From assembly GCA_943788725.1 (NCBI GenBank), contig CALSRJ010000001.1, positions 372,001 through 436,000 of the forward strand: 64,000 nt of DNA. The letters are read 5' to 3'. How positions within the stretch are numbered: position 1 is the first letter of the stretch; the number at the start of each line of letters is the position of its first letter. Below, piece after piece: positions 51,905-61,215 of the stretch. The notes beneath the pieces are model-generated. The model saw nothing but the letters and a program-made list of their open reading frames with translations, did no database searches and had not been told where the DNA came from. The position numbers and the translations under genes are program-made. The DNA comes from an uncultured Flavobacteriales bacterium. Lineage in GTDB: Bacteria; Bacteroidota; Bacteroidia; Flavobacteriales_G; Salibacteraceae.

Positions 51905-52700
51905 ACTCGTATTCTTGACATTCCTGACATATGGCCAGGACGTTTTCTCTGAACAAGAGAGCAGAAGGTATGCTCATTATTTGATAGATCAGGGGAAATA
52001 CGATAAAGCACTGGATGAATTTGAAAGAATATTTTTTCTCGGTGGACTCGCTGTCAATGACATTCAATCTGCCATGCATTCCTCGCTTTGCGCTGACTCT
52101 TATGAAGATGGATTAACCTTTTACGAGCTTACGCGATCGGAAGCATCGTTCAACCCAATGCTTCATTCAACATTTTTAGACTTACTGCTGTACGACCGTC
52201 AACTATCCAAATTCATTGAAAATTTCAATGATATGAACCAACCTGAAGATCCTGCACGGAACTTGCATTATCATGTCCTAACAAATAACTGGAATGCATA
52301 CGATGCAGCCCTTCAAGACTATCACTTCAACGCCGTCAGTTTGGACCCATTTTATGATAGATTATCTGCAGAACATGACCAATTGAGATTCAAATCGACG
52401 TTTTTGGCTGCTTCATTTTCCACTTTAATTCCGGGGACAGGCAAAATCTATACTGGAGAATGGAAAGACGGCATCTTCAGCATGCTCGCAATTGGCATTA
52501 TTAGTTGGCAGACGTATAGAATTTTCAAAAAAGATGGTCAGGGAAGCATCATTTCTTGGGCAGGAGTTGGCTTGGGTGGTGTTTTTTACCTGTCTAACAT
52601 ATATGGCTCGGCTCGATCTGCCATCACTGTAAATCAAAAGATATACCAACAGCTACATGAAAAGGTGGATCGTCATCGCCTTCCTTGTCCTAGCCTATAG
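51879..52700 (+). CDS. TPR-like membrane protein of the YidD cluster, first paralogue
   Basis: 273 residues from ATG 51879 (an upstream ATG at 51858 adds seven). Signal YLLIFKLVFLTFLTYG; TPR-like helices (YAHYLIDQGKYDKALDEFER); then a membrane part with TLIPGTGKIYTGEWKDGIFS and further helices (VGLGGVFYLSNIY). The motif L-[IL]-P-G-x-G-[KQ]-x-Y is shared with the next gene. I infer an envelope assembly or anchoring role from context only. It overlaps its neighbours on both sides. Confidence 0.65.
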   Translation: MTRYLLIFKLVFLTFLTYGQDVFSEQESRRYAHYLIDQGKYDKALDEFERIFFLGGLAVNDIQSAMHSSLCADSYEDGLTFYELTRSEASFNPMLHSTFLDLLLYDRQLSKFIENFNDMNQPEDPARNLHYHVLTNNWNAYDAALQDYHFNAVSLDPFYDRLSAEHDQLRFKSTFLAASFSTLIPGTGKIYTGEWKDGIFSMLAIGIISWQTYRIFKKDGQGSIISWAGVGLGGVFYLSNIYGSARSAITVNQKIYQQLHEKVDRHRLPCPSL

Positions 52701-53496
52701 TCTTCGCATCCAAGCTCAAACTGCTGAAGATTGTTTGGCTGCTGGTCTCAAAGCATACAGCGCCGGATCGATGAACACAGCCATCGATCTAATCGAGCGT
52801 GCAATGTGGTTTGACCCTAATCTCCGATCCTTAGAAAGTGATCTAACACTATCGGCAGCCTATGGCAAGCTATTCGAATATCAAAAGGCTTCCATGGTAC
52901 TTGATAACAGGCTCACACATGCAAACCTGAGTGATTCATCCAGAATTGAACTCTTGATTCAATACGCATCGGTAGCCCTGGTGAATGATCGTCTACCCGA
53001 ATTGAAATACTGGATGCTTCAAGCAGATACAACCTATTCGGACTTACAGGAGCAGAATCTAGCGTTGATGAAAGGTGGTGCCTACTTTTTGAACGGAGAA
53101 TTCTATCAGGCACGAACGTACTTTACGCGTCTCGACGGCCTTCAATCCATCACCAGGAGACAAGACCTTGATGGAATTATTTCAAGAACCGAGGCTTACT
53201 ACAAGAAAAAGCCCATCACAGCGATGTTGCTAAGCGCGCTTTTGCCAGGCCTTGGACAACTATACGCTCGAGAACCGCGTGAATCGCTGAACTCATTTTT
53301 ACTAAATGCTGGAACCCTCTCACTGTATATACTGACGTTGAGCAATTTCGGATACGTCGAAGCCACAGTTTTAGTCTATCCCTGGTTTATCAGATACTAC
53401 AAGGGAGGCTTTGATCGGTCTCGAGAACTAGTAAAGAAGAGAAAGAAGAAAGCTGTAATCGATGGACTTGAGCGGATACTCGACCTAAACCCATAG
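52657..53496 (+). CDS. TPR-like membrane protein of the YidD cluster, second paralogue
   Basis: 279 residues. Signal peptide MKRWIVIAFLVLAYSLRIQA; TPR-like repeats (AGLKAYSAGSMNTAIDLIER, AYGKLFEYQKASMVLDNRL, GGAYFLNGEFYQARTYF); then LLSALLPGLGQLYAREPRES and two or more membrane helices, ending with a very basic segment (ELVKKRKKKAV). It is the same layout as the preceding gene (TPR, P-G-x-G-x-x-Y, helices) with little sequence identity. It overlaps the preceding gene by 44 bases. Function unknown. Confidence 0.65.
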   Translation: MKRWIVIAFLVLAYSLRIQAQTAEDCLAAGLKAYSAGSMNTAIDLIERAMWFDPNLRSLESDLTLSAAYGKLFEYQKASMVLDNRLTHANLSDSSRIELLIQYASVALVNDRLPELKYWMLQADTTYSDLQEQNLALMKGGAYFLNGEFYQARTYFTRLDGLQSITRRQDLDGIISRTEAYYKKKPITAMLLSALLPGLGQLYAREPRESLNSFLLNAGTLSLYILTLSNFGYVEATVLVYPWFIRYYKGGFDRSRELVKKRKKKAVIDGLERILDLNP

Positions 53497-53520
53497 CATC
53501 CAGAACAGTTTTGGAATCAG

Positions 53521-53551
53521 CAAAAAAAAGACCCGCCGAAGCAGGTCTTTC
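53521..53551 (-). terminator. UUCG-type terminator of the TRL-like lipoprotein genes
   Basis: The same 31 bases as 50242-50272 (9-bp stem, TTCG loop, eight T on the reverse strand). Here it lies 22 bases downstream of the last TRL-like gene. Confidence 0.8.
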
Positions 53552-53573
53552 CTTGTTGTGTTCACGAATGAGA

Positions 53574-53861
53574 TTACTCTCCAGTTACGCGTGTAGTGTA
53601 CTTGGCCTGGATTCCAAGAAGCTTACTCTCAACTAAAAAGTCAACAGTTGCGATTTTCTTGATACCACCGTTTTCGGCAGCAGTCTTCAAACTCAGGTCC
53701 ATGTTCATTGGAGGAATGCCAAACCAAACGCTTTGGCTAACGGTTCCTTCCTTGATTGATTTGTTATTTGTAACAGCGATAGGATAACTCACTGCACAAC
53801 TTGTCATGGCTGAAACCAAACCTACGGCAACGGCCAAATTGAATACTTTTTTAAGATTCAT
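53574..53861 (-). CDS. TRL-like lipoprotein, third of three
   Basis: 95 residues from ATG 53861 (upstream ATG 53888 is possible). Signal MNLKKVFNLAVAVGLVSAM followed by the lipobox TSC. The mature part shows SYPIAVTNNKSIKEGTVSQS, TAAENGGIKKIATVDF and a TRVTGE end, the TRL-like (PF13146) pattern K-x-G ... A-A-x-x-G-G-I-x-x-I-x-T-V ... V-T-G. Function unknown. Last of three tandem paralogues, followed by the UUCG terminator. Confidence 0.75.
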   Translation of the reverse strand: MNLKKVFNLAVAVGLVSAMTSCAVSYPIAVTNNKSIKEGTVSQSVWFGIPPMNMDLSLKTAAENGGIKKIATVDFLVESKLLGIQAKYTTRVTGE

Positions 53862-53880
53862 GTTCAAAGTTTTAAATGGG

Positions 53881-54210
53881 TTATTCACCTGTTACGATAA
53901 GTTCATACTTGAAGAAGAACAAATAACTTGTCTCCTTGAGGTCAACAGTAGCGATTCGAGAGATACCTCCGTCTTTCGCTGCGTCTGCCAAGCTATACGC
54001 CTTGTCGTTAAAGCAAAGACCACCACTAACTGGGAAAAAGTCTTGACCCATAGCCACAGTACCAGGAGGCAATTGTCCGAGACAGCTGTTAGACGCAACA
54101 CCCACTTTAGAACCAATTGAATTATTGGTAACTGTAAGAGGCATGGTAACAGAACAGGAACTCAATGCTATCGCAAAAGCTCCAAAAAATACATTTCTAA
54201 GTGTTTTCAT
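53881..54210 (-). CDS. TRL-like lipoprotein, second of three
   Basis: 109 residues. Signal MKTLRNVFFGAFAIALSSC with lipobox. The mature part has PLTVTNNSIGSKVGVASNSC, a longer middle with two cysteines (SCLG, LCFN) and then ADAAKDGGISRIATVDL and ELIVTGE. It is the longest of the three paralogues and the only one with the inserted Cys-containing loop. Function unknown. Confidence 0.78.
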   Translation of the reverse strand: MKTLRNVFFGAFAIALSSCSVTMPLTVTNNSIGSKVGVASNSCLGQLPPGTVAMGQDFFPVSGGLCFNDKAYSLADAAKDGGISRIATVDLKETSYLFFFKYELIVTGE

Positions 54211-54221
54211 GTCTTTAGCGA

Positions 54222-54458
54222 TTAGTTACCGGTTACAATTATTACTGATTTTGCACCTTTCCATTGGTACTTAACTGTTCCGATTTCGGTAATTCCGCCG
54301 TTCTTGGCAGCATTGCCGATGGTGGACTGCTTGAGACCGGACACCTTGCCTTCCTTGCTACCGACTGGATTGTCAGTCACTGCCACGTAAATGGAGCTGC
54401 AAGAAGTCAAAGCAGCCGTGCAAATAAGCGCACCAGCCAACAATAGATTCTTCGTCAT
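54222..54458 (-). CDS. TRL-like lipoprotein, first of three
   Basis: 78 residues, the shortest of the set. Signal MTKNLLLAGALICTAALTSC; mature YVAVTDNPVGSKEGKVSGL, GNAAKNGGITEIGTVKYQWK and VIIVTGN. The same core as its neighbours without the insert. Eleven bases separate it from the next paralogue, so the three form one transcript ending at 53521. Confidence 0.75.
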   Translation of the reverse strand: MTKNLLLAGALICTAALTSCSSIYVAVTDNPVGSKEGKVSGLKQSTIGNAAKNGGITEIGTVKYQWKGAKSVIIVTGN

Positions 54459-54644
54459 ACTTTGATGTTTTTGGTTTTAAGTGGGCGCAAAATAAGACTA
54501 ATTTGACAATCTAAAAGTGGACTAGGGAAATCCAGCACTCCAAGCGTTTTATTATACCCGTTTATCGCGTGCTTACATCTGAAAACCAATGCCTTACACG
54601 GAATCCATTTCTGAATCTATATTGTTAACGCGAGACTGAGCCCA

Positions 54645-56888
54645 TCACCGGTGCACCTTGTTGATCAGTACTGGCAACACGAATAAATCTGCAATCACCG
54701 CCACGGCTAAGGTGATGCTCACCAATAAACCGACGTAAAACGTACTGGTAAAGTCAGACGAGATCAACGTGAAGAATCCTGCGCACAGGATAAGACTGGT
54801 AAGAATGATCGCCTTACCAGTGGAAACGCTTGTACGGCGAAGCGCCCAAACATGAGAGCGCCCCTTCCCTCTTTCGAGACGGTACTTGCTTAAGTAGTGA
54901 ATGGAGTCGTCTACGGCGATGCCAAAGGCAATTCCAAAGATGATCGAGGTGGAGACTTTCATATCGATGCCAGCTATTCCCATCACCGCTCCAATCGCCA
55001 GCAAAGGCAAGACATTTGGAATCAGCGTTACCAAGGCCATTTTCACAGATCTAAAAAGCAATCCCATGATTACCGCCACTACGCCCAAAGCGAAGAGCAG
55101 TCCGAACATCATGTTCAACGACAACGTCTCGTTGTTCTTGTCGATCAACACAGCCATTCCAGTAAGCCTGAAATCAATCGTGTGCAACGGATCATCGTTG
55201 GCAAAATGATCACTCAAAGCCATCCCAAGGGCTTTGGCTTTTTTTCCTCCCATATCACCCGTCTTTCCAGAGAACCGCGCTTCACGGCCATCGACTGTGA
55301 CCAAGGCTTCGAATTCCGGGCGTTTCCTAAACATTTGCACCACCTTCAACGCCTTGTTCAATTCCTCGGTTGATTCGGGAATCCGAAACTCCGAATCGCG
55401 TCCACCATTGAGCGCTTGATGCGCGCTTCTAATCATGGTAAGCGGAGAAATCACATCTCCCACCCCAAAGTTCTCTTGCAGGTACTTATCCACCCGTTCC
55501 AATTCCCGAACAACCGCTGGATCAAAGACATCCAGCGTACTGTCTTTAACAGACACCGCCAACTCAAACGGTCGGGCACCCGCAAAATAGCGCTCGAAAT
55601 ATTCAAAACTGTAGCGCATAGGGTCATCTTTCCCCACATCTTCCAGAAGGTAATTGTTGACTTCGATGCGAGAGATCGACCAGAGGGAAACAACAATCAC
55701 CACCAATGTGGCACCGAGTATTTTCCACTGATTGCGCATTGAAAAGAAGAAGATGATCCTGACCAATTTATTCCAGAAAAGATCGGAAGGTTCTTTGTAG
55801 GCGAGCTTTGGAACTTTCGTCAATACAAGTATGGCTGGGAGTAAACTGAACGAGAGGAAAAAGGCAATAAAAACTCCAGCCGCAGCATAGATGCCCAATT
55901 CCCTGACAGGCTGTATACCACTGCTCAACAACGTCAGGAATCCCAAGGCAGTTGTAAATGAGGTAAGGAAGGTTGCCATTCCCACCTGTTTGTAAGCAAC
56001 CATGATGGCCTCAAGCTTTGCCTTCCCGTTTCGAATCTCTTCGAAATATCGGCTGAGCAGGTGGATGACATCACTTACTCCTACTACAAAGATGACCAAG
56101 GGCAAGAGTGCGGTCATGATGTCGATTTGTTTTCCGACTACCCCCATGAGGCCCAAAAGCCAAATGGCCGAAAGCATCACGACAAGCAAGGGCACAATCA
56201 CACCCCAAATGCTGCGGTAAACCAACGAGAGTATGAATACTACCAATAAGATGGCGATGGAAAAGAAGAGCGCAAATTCAAATTGAATCTGCTCAATATA
56301 ATACGCCTGTCCGATGACCTTTCCAGCTACGTGCATTTCGTCAAAGGCAAAGCGATTCATAACTTCCTTCATCTCGAAATAAACCGTATCCGTTTCCTGT
56401 TTCGAGAGATTCGGCTCGATCTTTACCAAAATGGCAATGCTTTGGGCATCTTCTGAAAATAAGGTCCCAACACCTTTAGAATAGGCGTAGATTTTCGCAC
56501 TATCTGCTGCGTAGAGATCAGGCTTATCCCAATGCAAATAAGGAATATCGATGGGGCCGAAGGGACCCAATGACAAGGAGCGGGCATCGAAAGGCGAGCG
56601 AATTCTCTCTACCTCGTCTAGTGCTTGTAAGGCATCACACATGGACTTGGCCTTTGAAAGAAAGGCTTCATCGAAGATGCCTTCTTCATTCCGTAAAGCG
56701 ATAAGAACAAAATCTACATCCGTGGCGAACTTATCCAAGAATTCATAATAGAAATCGAGGTCGTCATCCTCACTAGGAAAAAAATGTTCGAACTCATAAT
56801 CGAAGCCCAAGGTGGAAATCTGATAGCCCGCACCTAGGGTGATCAGCACTACGGCCGCTATAATCCATTTAGCAATGCGAGTATTCAT
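54645..56888 (-). CDS. MMPL/RND-family transporter (HAE3-like)
   Basis: 747 residues. Twelve helices in two halves: an N-terminal anchor, a periplasmic domain starting FDYEFEHFFPSEDDDLDFYY, five helices including LLPLVIFVVGVSDVIHLLSR, and a second half with STSIIFGIAFGIAVDDSIHY. GVSDVIH and GIAVDDSIHYLSKYR are the proton-relay Asp/His helices of MMPL/SSD transporters. Related proteins export lipids or hopanoids; the substrate here is unknown. No membrane-fusion or TolC partner is adjacent. Confidence 0.88.
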   Translation of the reverse strand: MNTRIAKWIIAAVVLITLGAGYQISTLGFDYEFEHFFPSEDDDLDFYYEFLDKFATDVDFVLIALRNEEGIFDEAFLSKAKSMCDALQALDEVERIRSPFDARSLSLGPFGPIDIPYLHWDKPDLYAADSAKIYAYSKGVGTLFSEDAQSIAILVKIEPNLSKQETDTVYFEMKEVMNRFAFDEMHVAGKVIGQAYYIEQIQFEFALFFSIAILLVVFILSLVYRSIWGVIVPLLVVMLSAIWLLGLMGVVGKQIDIMTALLPLVIFVVGVSDVIHLLSRYFEEIRNGKAKLEAIMVAYKQVGMATFLTSFTTALGFLTLLSSGIQPVRELGIYAAAGVFIAFFLSFSLLPAILVLTKVPKLAYKEPSDLFWNKLVRIIFFFSMRNQWKILGATLVVIVVSLWSISRIEVNNYLLEDVGKDDPMRYSFEYFERYFAGARPFELAVSVKDSTLDVFDPAVVRELERVDKYLQENFGVGDVISPLTMIRSAHQALNGGRDSEFRIPESTEELNKALKVVQMFRKRPEFEALVTVDGREARFSGKTGDMGGKKAKALGMALSDHFANDDPLHTIDFRLTGMAVLIDKNNETLSLNMMFGLLFALGVVAVIMGLLFRSVKMALVTLIPNVLPLLAIGAVMGIAGIDMKVSTSIIFGIAFGIAVDDSIHYLSKYRLERGKGRSHVWALRRTSVSTGKAIILTSLILCAGFFTLISSDFTSTFYVGLLVSITLAVAVIADLFVLPVLINKVHR

Positions 56889-56954
56889 CGGTTTTCAGGC
56901 TGCAAAGTACAGCTACCATACTAACACACAAGTGCTCCTTTTGCTCACGGGTAC

Positions 56955-56987
56955 AAAAAAAGAAAGGGCTGATTGCTCAGCCCTTTC
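56955..56987 (-). terminator. Terminator of dnaK
   Basis: On the reverse strand an 11-bp perfect stem (GAAAGGGCTGA / TCAGCCCTTTC with a four-base loop) is followed by seven T. It lies 45 bases downstream of the dnaK stop. Confidence 0.88.
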
Positions 56988-57031
56988 CATGCCGCGCTCC
57001 TTTGCGCGACTCATCCCTACTACCTAACCTA

Positions 57032-58942
57032 CTACTTATCGTCCTTCACTTCTTCAAAGTCAACATCAGTGACCTCCTCGTCTGAGCTTGACTCATCGGT
57101 TGGAGCTCCTTCTGCGCCTCCGGCCTGCTGCTCTGCCTCTTGCGACGCCGCGTACATTTCCTGAGATGCTGCTTGGAACACCGTGTTCAATTTTTCCATG
57201 GAAGCGTCGATCGCCTCGAGGTTCTTTTCTTCATGCGCCTTTTTCAATTCTGTCAAGGCCTCTTCGATTGGTTGCTTCTTGTCTTCTGGCAACTTCTCTC
57301 CGAACTCCTTCAACTGCTTCTCCGTTTGGAAAATCATGTTGTCGGCTGCATTGAGTTTATCGATCGACTCCTTCGCTTGCTTATCCGTTTCGGCGTTCGC
57401 CTCGGCTTCTCGCTTCATCTTATCGATTTCCTCTTGGCTCAAGCCTGAAGATGCTTCGATACGAATGCTCTGCTCCTTGTTGGTAGCCTTGTCCTTCGCA
57501 GACACGTGGAGGATACCATTGGCGTCAATGTCAAAGGTCACCTCAACCTGAGGAACACCTCTTGGCGCTGGTGGAATACCATCCAAGTGGAATCGCCCGA
57601 TCGTGCGGTTGTCCGTGGCCATTGGACGCTCACCCTGCAACACATGAATCTCAACGGATGGTTGATTATCACTTGCTGTAGAGAAGGTCTCAGACTTCTT
57701 GGTTGGAATGGTGGTGTTCGATTCGATGAGTTTGGTGAAGACACCACCCATGGTTTCGATACCGAGTGAGAGTGGCGTTACGTCCAAAAGAAGAACATCC
57801 TTCACGTCACCGCTCAACACGCCTCCTTGAATTGCAGCTCCTACGGCTACTACTTCATCAGGATTCACTCCCTTACTCGGCTCCTTGCCAAAGAACTTTT
57901 TCACCGCATCCTGAACGGCAGGAATCCGAGTTGATCCACCGACCAAAATGACATGATCAATCTCATCAGCGCTCAATCCACTCTGCTTAAGTGCAGTCTT
58001 ACACGGCTCGATAGTGCGTTGGATCAATGCGTCAGTCAACTGCTCAAACTTAGAGCGGCTGAGGGTTCGTACTAAGTGCTTTGGCACTCCGTCTACTGGC
58101 ATGATGTAAGGAAGGTTGATCTCCGTACTAGCAGAGCTAGAGAGTTCAATCTTCGCTTTCTCAGCAGCTTCCTTCAAGCGCTGAAGCGCCATTGGGTCCT
58201 TGCTGAGGTCTGCTCCTTCATCGCTCTTAAATTCTGCCACTAACCAATCAATGATTTCTTGGTCGAAGTCATCTCCACCAAGGTGGGTATCGCCATCGGT
58301 CGCTTTTACTTCAAAAACACCTTCTCCTAATTCAAGGATAGACACGTCGTGTGTACCTCCACCGCAGTCAAAGACCACGATTTTCATGTCCTCTCCTTTC
58401 TTGTCGAGGCCGTATGCTAAAGATGCAGCGGTAGGCTCATTGATGATCCTGCGCACCTTAAGTCCAGCAATTTCTCCTGCCTCTTTGGTCGCTTGACGCT
58501 GAGCGTCATTGAAATACGCTGGAACGGTTATTACCGCCTCTGTCACTTCTTGACCCAGGTAATCCTCTGCCGTCTTCTTCATCTTCTGAAGCACCATAGC
58601 AGACAATTCCTGTGGTGTATACAAGCGGTCATCGATGCGAACGCGTGGTGTATTGTTGTCCCCTTTCTCCACTTTATATGGAACGCGCGAGATTTCACGG
58701 CTACACTCATCGTAGCTCGATCCCATGAAGCGCTTGATGCTGTAAATTGTCTTTGTGGGGTTTGTGATCGCTTGACGCTTTGCGGGGTCTCCGATCTTTC
58801 GTTCACCACCTTCCGTGAATCCGATCACTGAAGGAGTGGTTCGTTTTCCTTCGCTGTTTGGTATCACCACTGGCTCGTTGCCTTCCATTACGGCAACGCA
58901 ACTGTTTGTGGTTCCCAAGTCAATTCCTATAATTTTTCCCAT
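57032..58942 (-). CDS. dnaK: Molecular chaperone DnaK (Hsp70)
   Basis: 636 residues from ATG 58942 ([15 protein letters not shown]). The longer frame to 58996 adds 18 residues unlike the family. Nucleotide-binding domain signatures: [37 protein letters not shown] (GGGT loop; His instead of the commoner Phe after GGGT) and [20 protein letters not shown]. Then the [11 protein letters not shown] linker, the substrate-binding domain and an acidic tail ending EEVKDDK. Monocistronic, with its own terminator. No dnaJ, grpE or CIRCE element is visible. Confidence 0.96.
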   Translation of the reverse strand: MGKIIGIDLGTTNSCVAVMEGNEPVVIPNSEGKRTTPSVIGFTEGGERKIGDPAKRQAITNPTKTIYSIKRFMGSSYDECSREISRVPYKVEKGDNNTPRVRIDDRLYTPQELSAMVLQKMKKTAEDYLGQEVTEAVITVPAYFNDAQRQATKEAGEIAGLKVRRIINEPTAASLAYGLDKKGEDMKIVVFDCGGGTHDVSILELGEGVFEVKATDGDTHLGGDDFDQEIIDWLVAEFKSDEGADLSKDPMALQRLKEAAEKAKIELSSSASTEINLPYIMPVDGVPKHLVRTLSRSKFEQLTDALIQRTIEPCKTALKQSGLSADEIDHVILVGGSTRIPAVQDAVKKFFGKEPSKGVNPDEVVAVGAAIQGGVLSGDVKDVLLLDVTPLSLGIETMGGVFTKLIESNTTIPTKKSETFSTASDNQPSVEIHVLQGERPMATDNRTIGRFHLDGIPPAPRGVPQVEVTFDIDANGILHVSAKDKATNKEQSIRIEASSGLSQEEIDKMKREAEANAETDKQAKESIDKLNAADNMIFQTEKQLKEFGEKLPEDKKQPIEEALTELKKAHEEKNLEAIDASMEKLNTVFQAASQEMYAASQEAEQQAGGAEGAPTDESSSDEEVTDVDFEEVKDDK

Positions 58943-59081
58943 CCTAAGTAGTTTTTCTTTTTGCTGGAACGGGAAGGTCAAAGCATGTGCCAGCACACCC
59001 TCATCAGAGAATCGTGCAGGATTGTCAGCATTTTACTAAAAAAGGGGAAGGACAACTGTCACGAACTGTGACATCATGTCA

Positions 59082-60263
59082 CTAACGACATGATTTTGTA
59101 GCGTCGTTGCAACGACCTGGCCGCGTAAACCCTTTTACGCTTGTATTGTAGCTAACGTCAGAGGCTACTTGATTGGAATAGAGTAACTCTTCAAGCGTGG
59201 CCGACTTGAATACTCGTCCACTTTCATACTCTTTATCCTTCTTTCGAGTAGAGGTAATCAATCGACTCGCAAAGACACCTATACCATTGGTGACATTGGT
59301 ATACTCAGGTTGTTCTTGTAATATCTCCGTCGCAGGCTGGTTCACTTCAATGTAAGTGGCCAATGTGTTGTCTGCCACTTCTAAGAAGAATTGAAGGGTA
59401 TCACTCGCCACGCGGTCAAATACCGCGTTGTCGAAATCATAGTCGTCAATACTCTGATTGATGCGGATGAAAAATTCCTCTGGGTTCATGGAAAATGAAA
59501 TCTCACCACCCTGATCCGGATTCACACGCTTGCTACCTATGGTGAACAACAAGCTATCCCTTGAGCGCTCACCCGTATTCTGATCTACCTCTGTATAGTA
59601 GAAACGATAGTAACAAGTATATGCAACACCACCAGCTGCTTTTAGCCAGGTGACGGTTTGACTTTGACGGTATTCACCATTTGCAAGAAAGTCAACTTCA
59701 GCTCGGTCAGCCTGTGACGGATCGCTGCTGCTACCGATCAAGTTTGGCTTGATCAGTCGAACTTCTTCGATCCCTCCAGAAGAGGCTTTATTGCCAATCA
59801 CAGAAGATTCAGCAGAAACAATCTTCGTCTCCTCGCCTTCTACGTTTACCGTGCATTCTATCCTGTAATGTTTATCTACATCCAACGTCGCATCAAAATA
59901 GTAGACCTTGTTGCTATCACTGAAGAAATTGCCTTCTTCTTTTGAGGTGATGTACGCTGATTGCAGTTGCCAAGTGCGCGAAATGTTATTGTTCTGTGGG
60001 TTGAACTCGTAAATAAACGTCGTGAGTTCTTCATCCATGTACTCCGTAATCCCAGGTTCATTGGCAAGTATACTCGCTGCCTCCTCCCCGATGAACGCCC
60101 GATTGATACGTATGTAATGGCGCGTTTGATTCGGCTCTAATAAGCCGTAAATCACGGTTACGTCTCTCTTTGGAGCAATAATGTCAATATCGGTCTCACA
60201 ACCCATGATCGATACGATGCTCAAAAGCAGGAATAGAAAAGAAAGCAACCGCAGCCTTGACAT
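59082..60263 (-). CDS. DUF4249 lipoprotein
   Basis: 393 residues. Signal MSRLRLLSFLFLLLSIVSIM followed by a lipidated Cys at about 22 (MGCETD). The start of the domain, VTVIYGLLEPNQTRHYIRIN, then RAFIGEEAA, is characteristic of DUF4249. The remainder is beta-rich (CYYRFYYTEVDQNTGERSRD) and ends near a Cys-containing RCNDATKSC. DUF4249 proteins are Bacteroidota-specific and often partner TonB-dependent receptors, but no such receptor is in this window. It is divergent from panB. Confidence 0.8.
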   Translation of the reverse strand: MSRLRLLSFLFLLLSIVSIMGCETDIDIIAPKRDVTVIYGLLEPNQTRHYIRINRAFIGEEAASILANEPGITEYMDEELTTFIYEFNPQNNNISRTWQLQSAYITSKEEGNFFSDSNKVYYFDATLDVDKHYRIECTVNVEGEETKIVSAESSVIGNKASSGGIEEVRLIKPNLIGSSSDPSQADRAEVDFLANGEYRQSQTVTWLKAAGGVAYTCYYRFYYTEVDQNTGERSRDSLLFTIGSKRVNPDQGGEISFSMNPEEFFIRINQSIDDYDFDNAVFDRVASDTLQFFLEVADNTLATYIEVNQPATEILQEQPEYTNVTNGIGVFASRLITSTRKKDKEYESGRVFKSATLEELLYSNQVASDVSYNTSVKGFTRPGRCNDATKSCR

Positions 60264-60372
60264 AAAAATCTTTTACGTTTGCGTAAACAGGCGCCAAAAA
60301 TACATTCCTCACAGACTCTGGAGTGATGAAATTGATTTTCGGTAGATATTCACCCTTCAACGGCGATTTATT

Positions 60373-61212
60373 ATGAGTCATATAGACGAACAGCTTTCTC
60401 CTGTGGGAGGTTCGGTAAAGAAAATTACCACCAACGTTTTGCTTCAAATGAAGCAAAACGGAGAAAAGATCAGTATGCTTACAGCTTACGACTACAGCTT
60501 AGCGCGCTTGGTTGACCTTGCTGGAATCGACGTTATCCTGGTGGGTGATTCTGCGAGTAACGTCATGGCGGGTCATGAGACCACGCTGCCCATCACCTTG
60601 GATCAAATGATCTATCACGCGGCGTCGGTCATTCGCGCCACCTCCCGCTCACTAGTAGTGGTAGATCTTCCATTTGGCAGTTATCAAGGAAATTCAAAAG
60701 AAGCCCTGACCTCCTCCATCCGCATCATGAAAGAAGCCGGCGCCCACGCTGTAAAGCTCGAAGGCGGTCGTGAGGTGAAAGAGTCCATCGATCGTATATT
60801 GACGGCTGGAATCCCAGTAATGGGTCACCTCGGACTCACTCCACAATCGATCTACAAGTTTGGGACTTACGCTGTCCGTGCGCGGGAGGAAGAGGAACGT
60901 GACCGCCTGCTAGAGGACGCGAAAATATTAGAGGAAACTGGCGTATTCGGAATCGTGCTCGAAAAGATACCTGCGGAACTCGCTGGTGAGGTTGCTCGTT
61001 CCATTTCCATCCCGGTAATCGGTATTGGGGCTGGAAATCAAGTGGACGGGCAAGTATTGGTTTTACACGACATGCTCGGCATCAACAAGGAGTTTTCTCC
61101 GCGCTTCCTCCGCAGATATGCCGACCTCCATGACGCCATCATCGATTCGATATCAAACTACATCACCGATGTTAAGCTCAAAGAGTTTCCAAATGAAAAA
61201 GAGCAATACTAA
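60373..61212 (+). CDS. panB: 3-methyl-2-oxobutanoate hydroxymethyltransferase
   Basis: 279 residues. First committed step of pantothenate synthesis: ketoisovalerate plus methylene-THF gives ketopantoate. Motifs: [39 protein letters not shown], the VKLEGG lysine/glycine region, [29 protein letters not shown] (as [13 protein letters not shown]) and a YADL tail. The TIM-barrel metal ligands D (GDS) and E (LEGG) are present. An inverted repeat, TTTACG-TTTG-CGTAAA (60272-60287), lies about 90 bases upstream and contains TACGTTTG, a possible -7 box. It precedes the RluA-type gene by three bases. Confidence 0.94.
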   Translation: MSHIDEQLSPVGGSVKKITTNVLLQMKQNGEKISMLTAYDYSLARLVDLAGIDVILVGDSASNVMAGHETTLPITLDQMIYHAASVIRATSRSLVVVDLPFGSYQGNSKEALTSSIRIMKEAGAHAVKLEGGREVKESIDRILTAGIPVMGHLGLTPQSIYKFGTYAVRAREEEERDRLLEDAKILEETGVFGIVLEKIPAELAGEVARSISIPVIGIGAGNQVDGQVLVLHDMLGINKEFSPRFLRRYADLHDAIIDSISNYITDVKLKEFPNEKEQY

Positions 61213-61215
61213 AAG

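Noticed and set aside
58943-58996. Upstream ATG extending dnaK by 18 residues
   Set aside because: The usual Hsp70 N-terminus [14 protein letters not shown] starts at 58942; the extension has no counterpart in the family.
58943-59081. CIRCE or another heat-shock operator upstream of dnaK
   Set aside because: No 9-bp inverted repeat of the CIRCE type is present in the 139-base upstream region.
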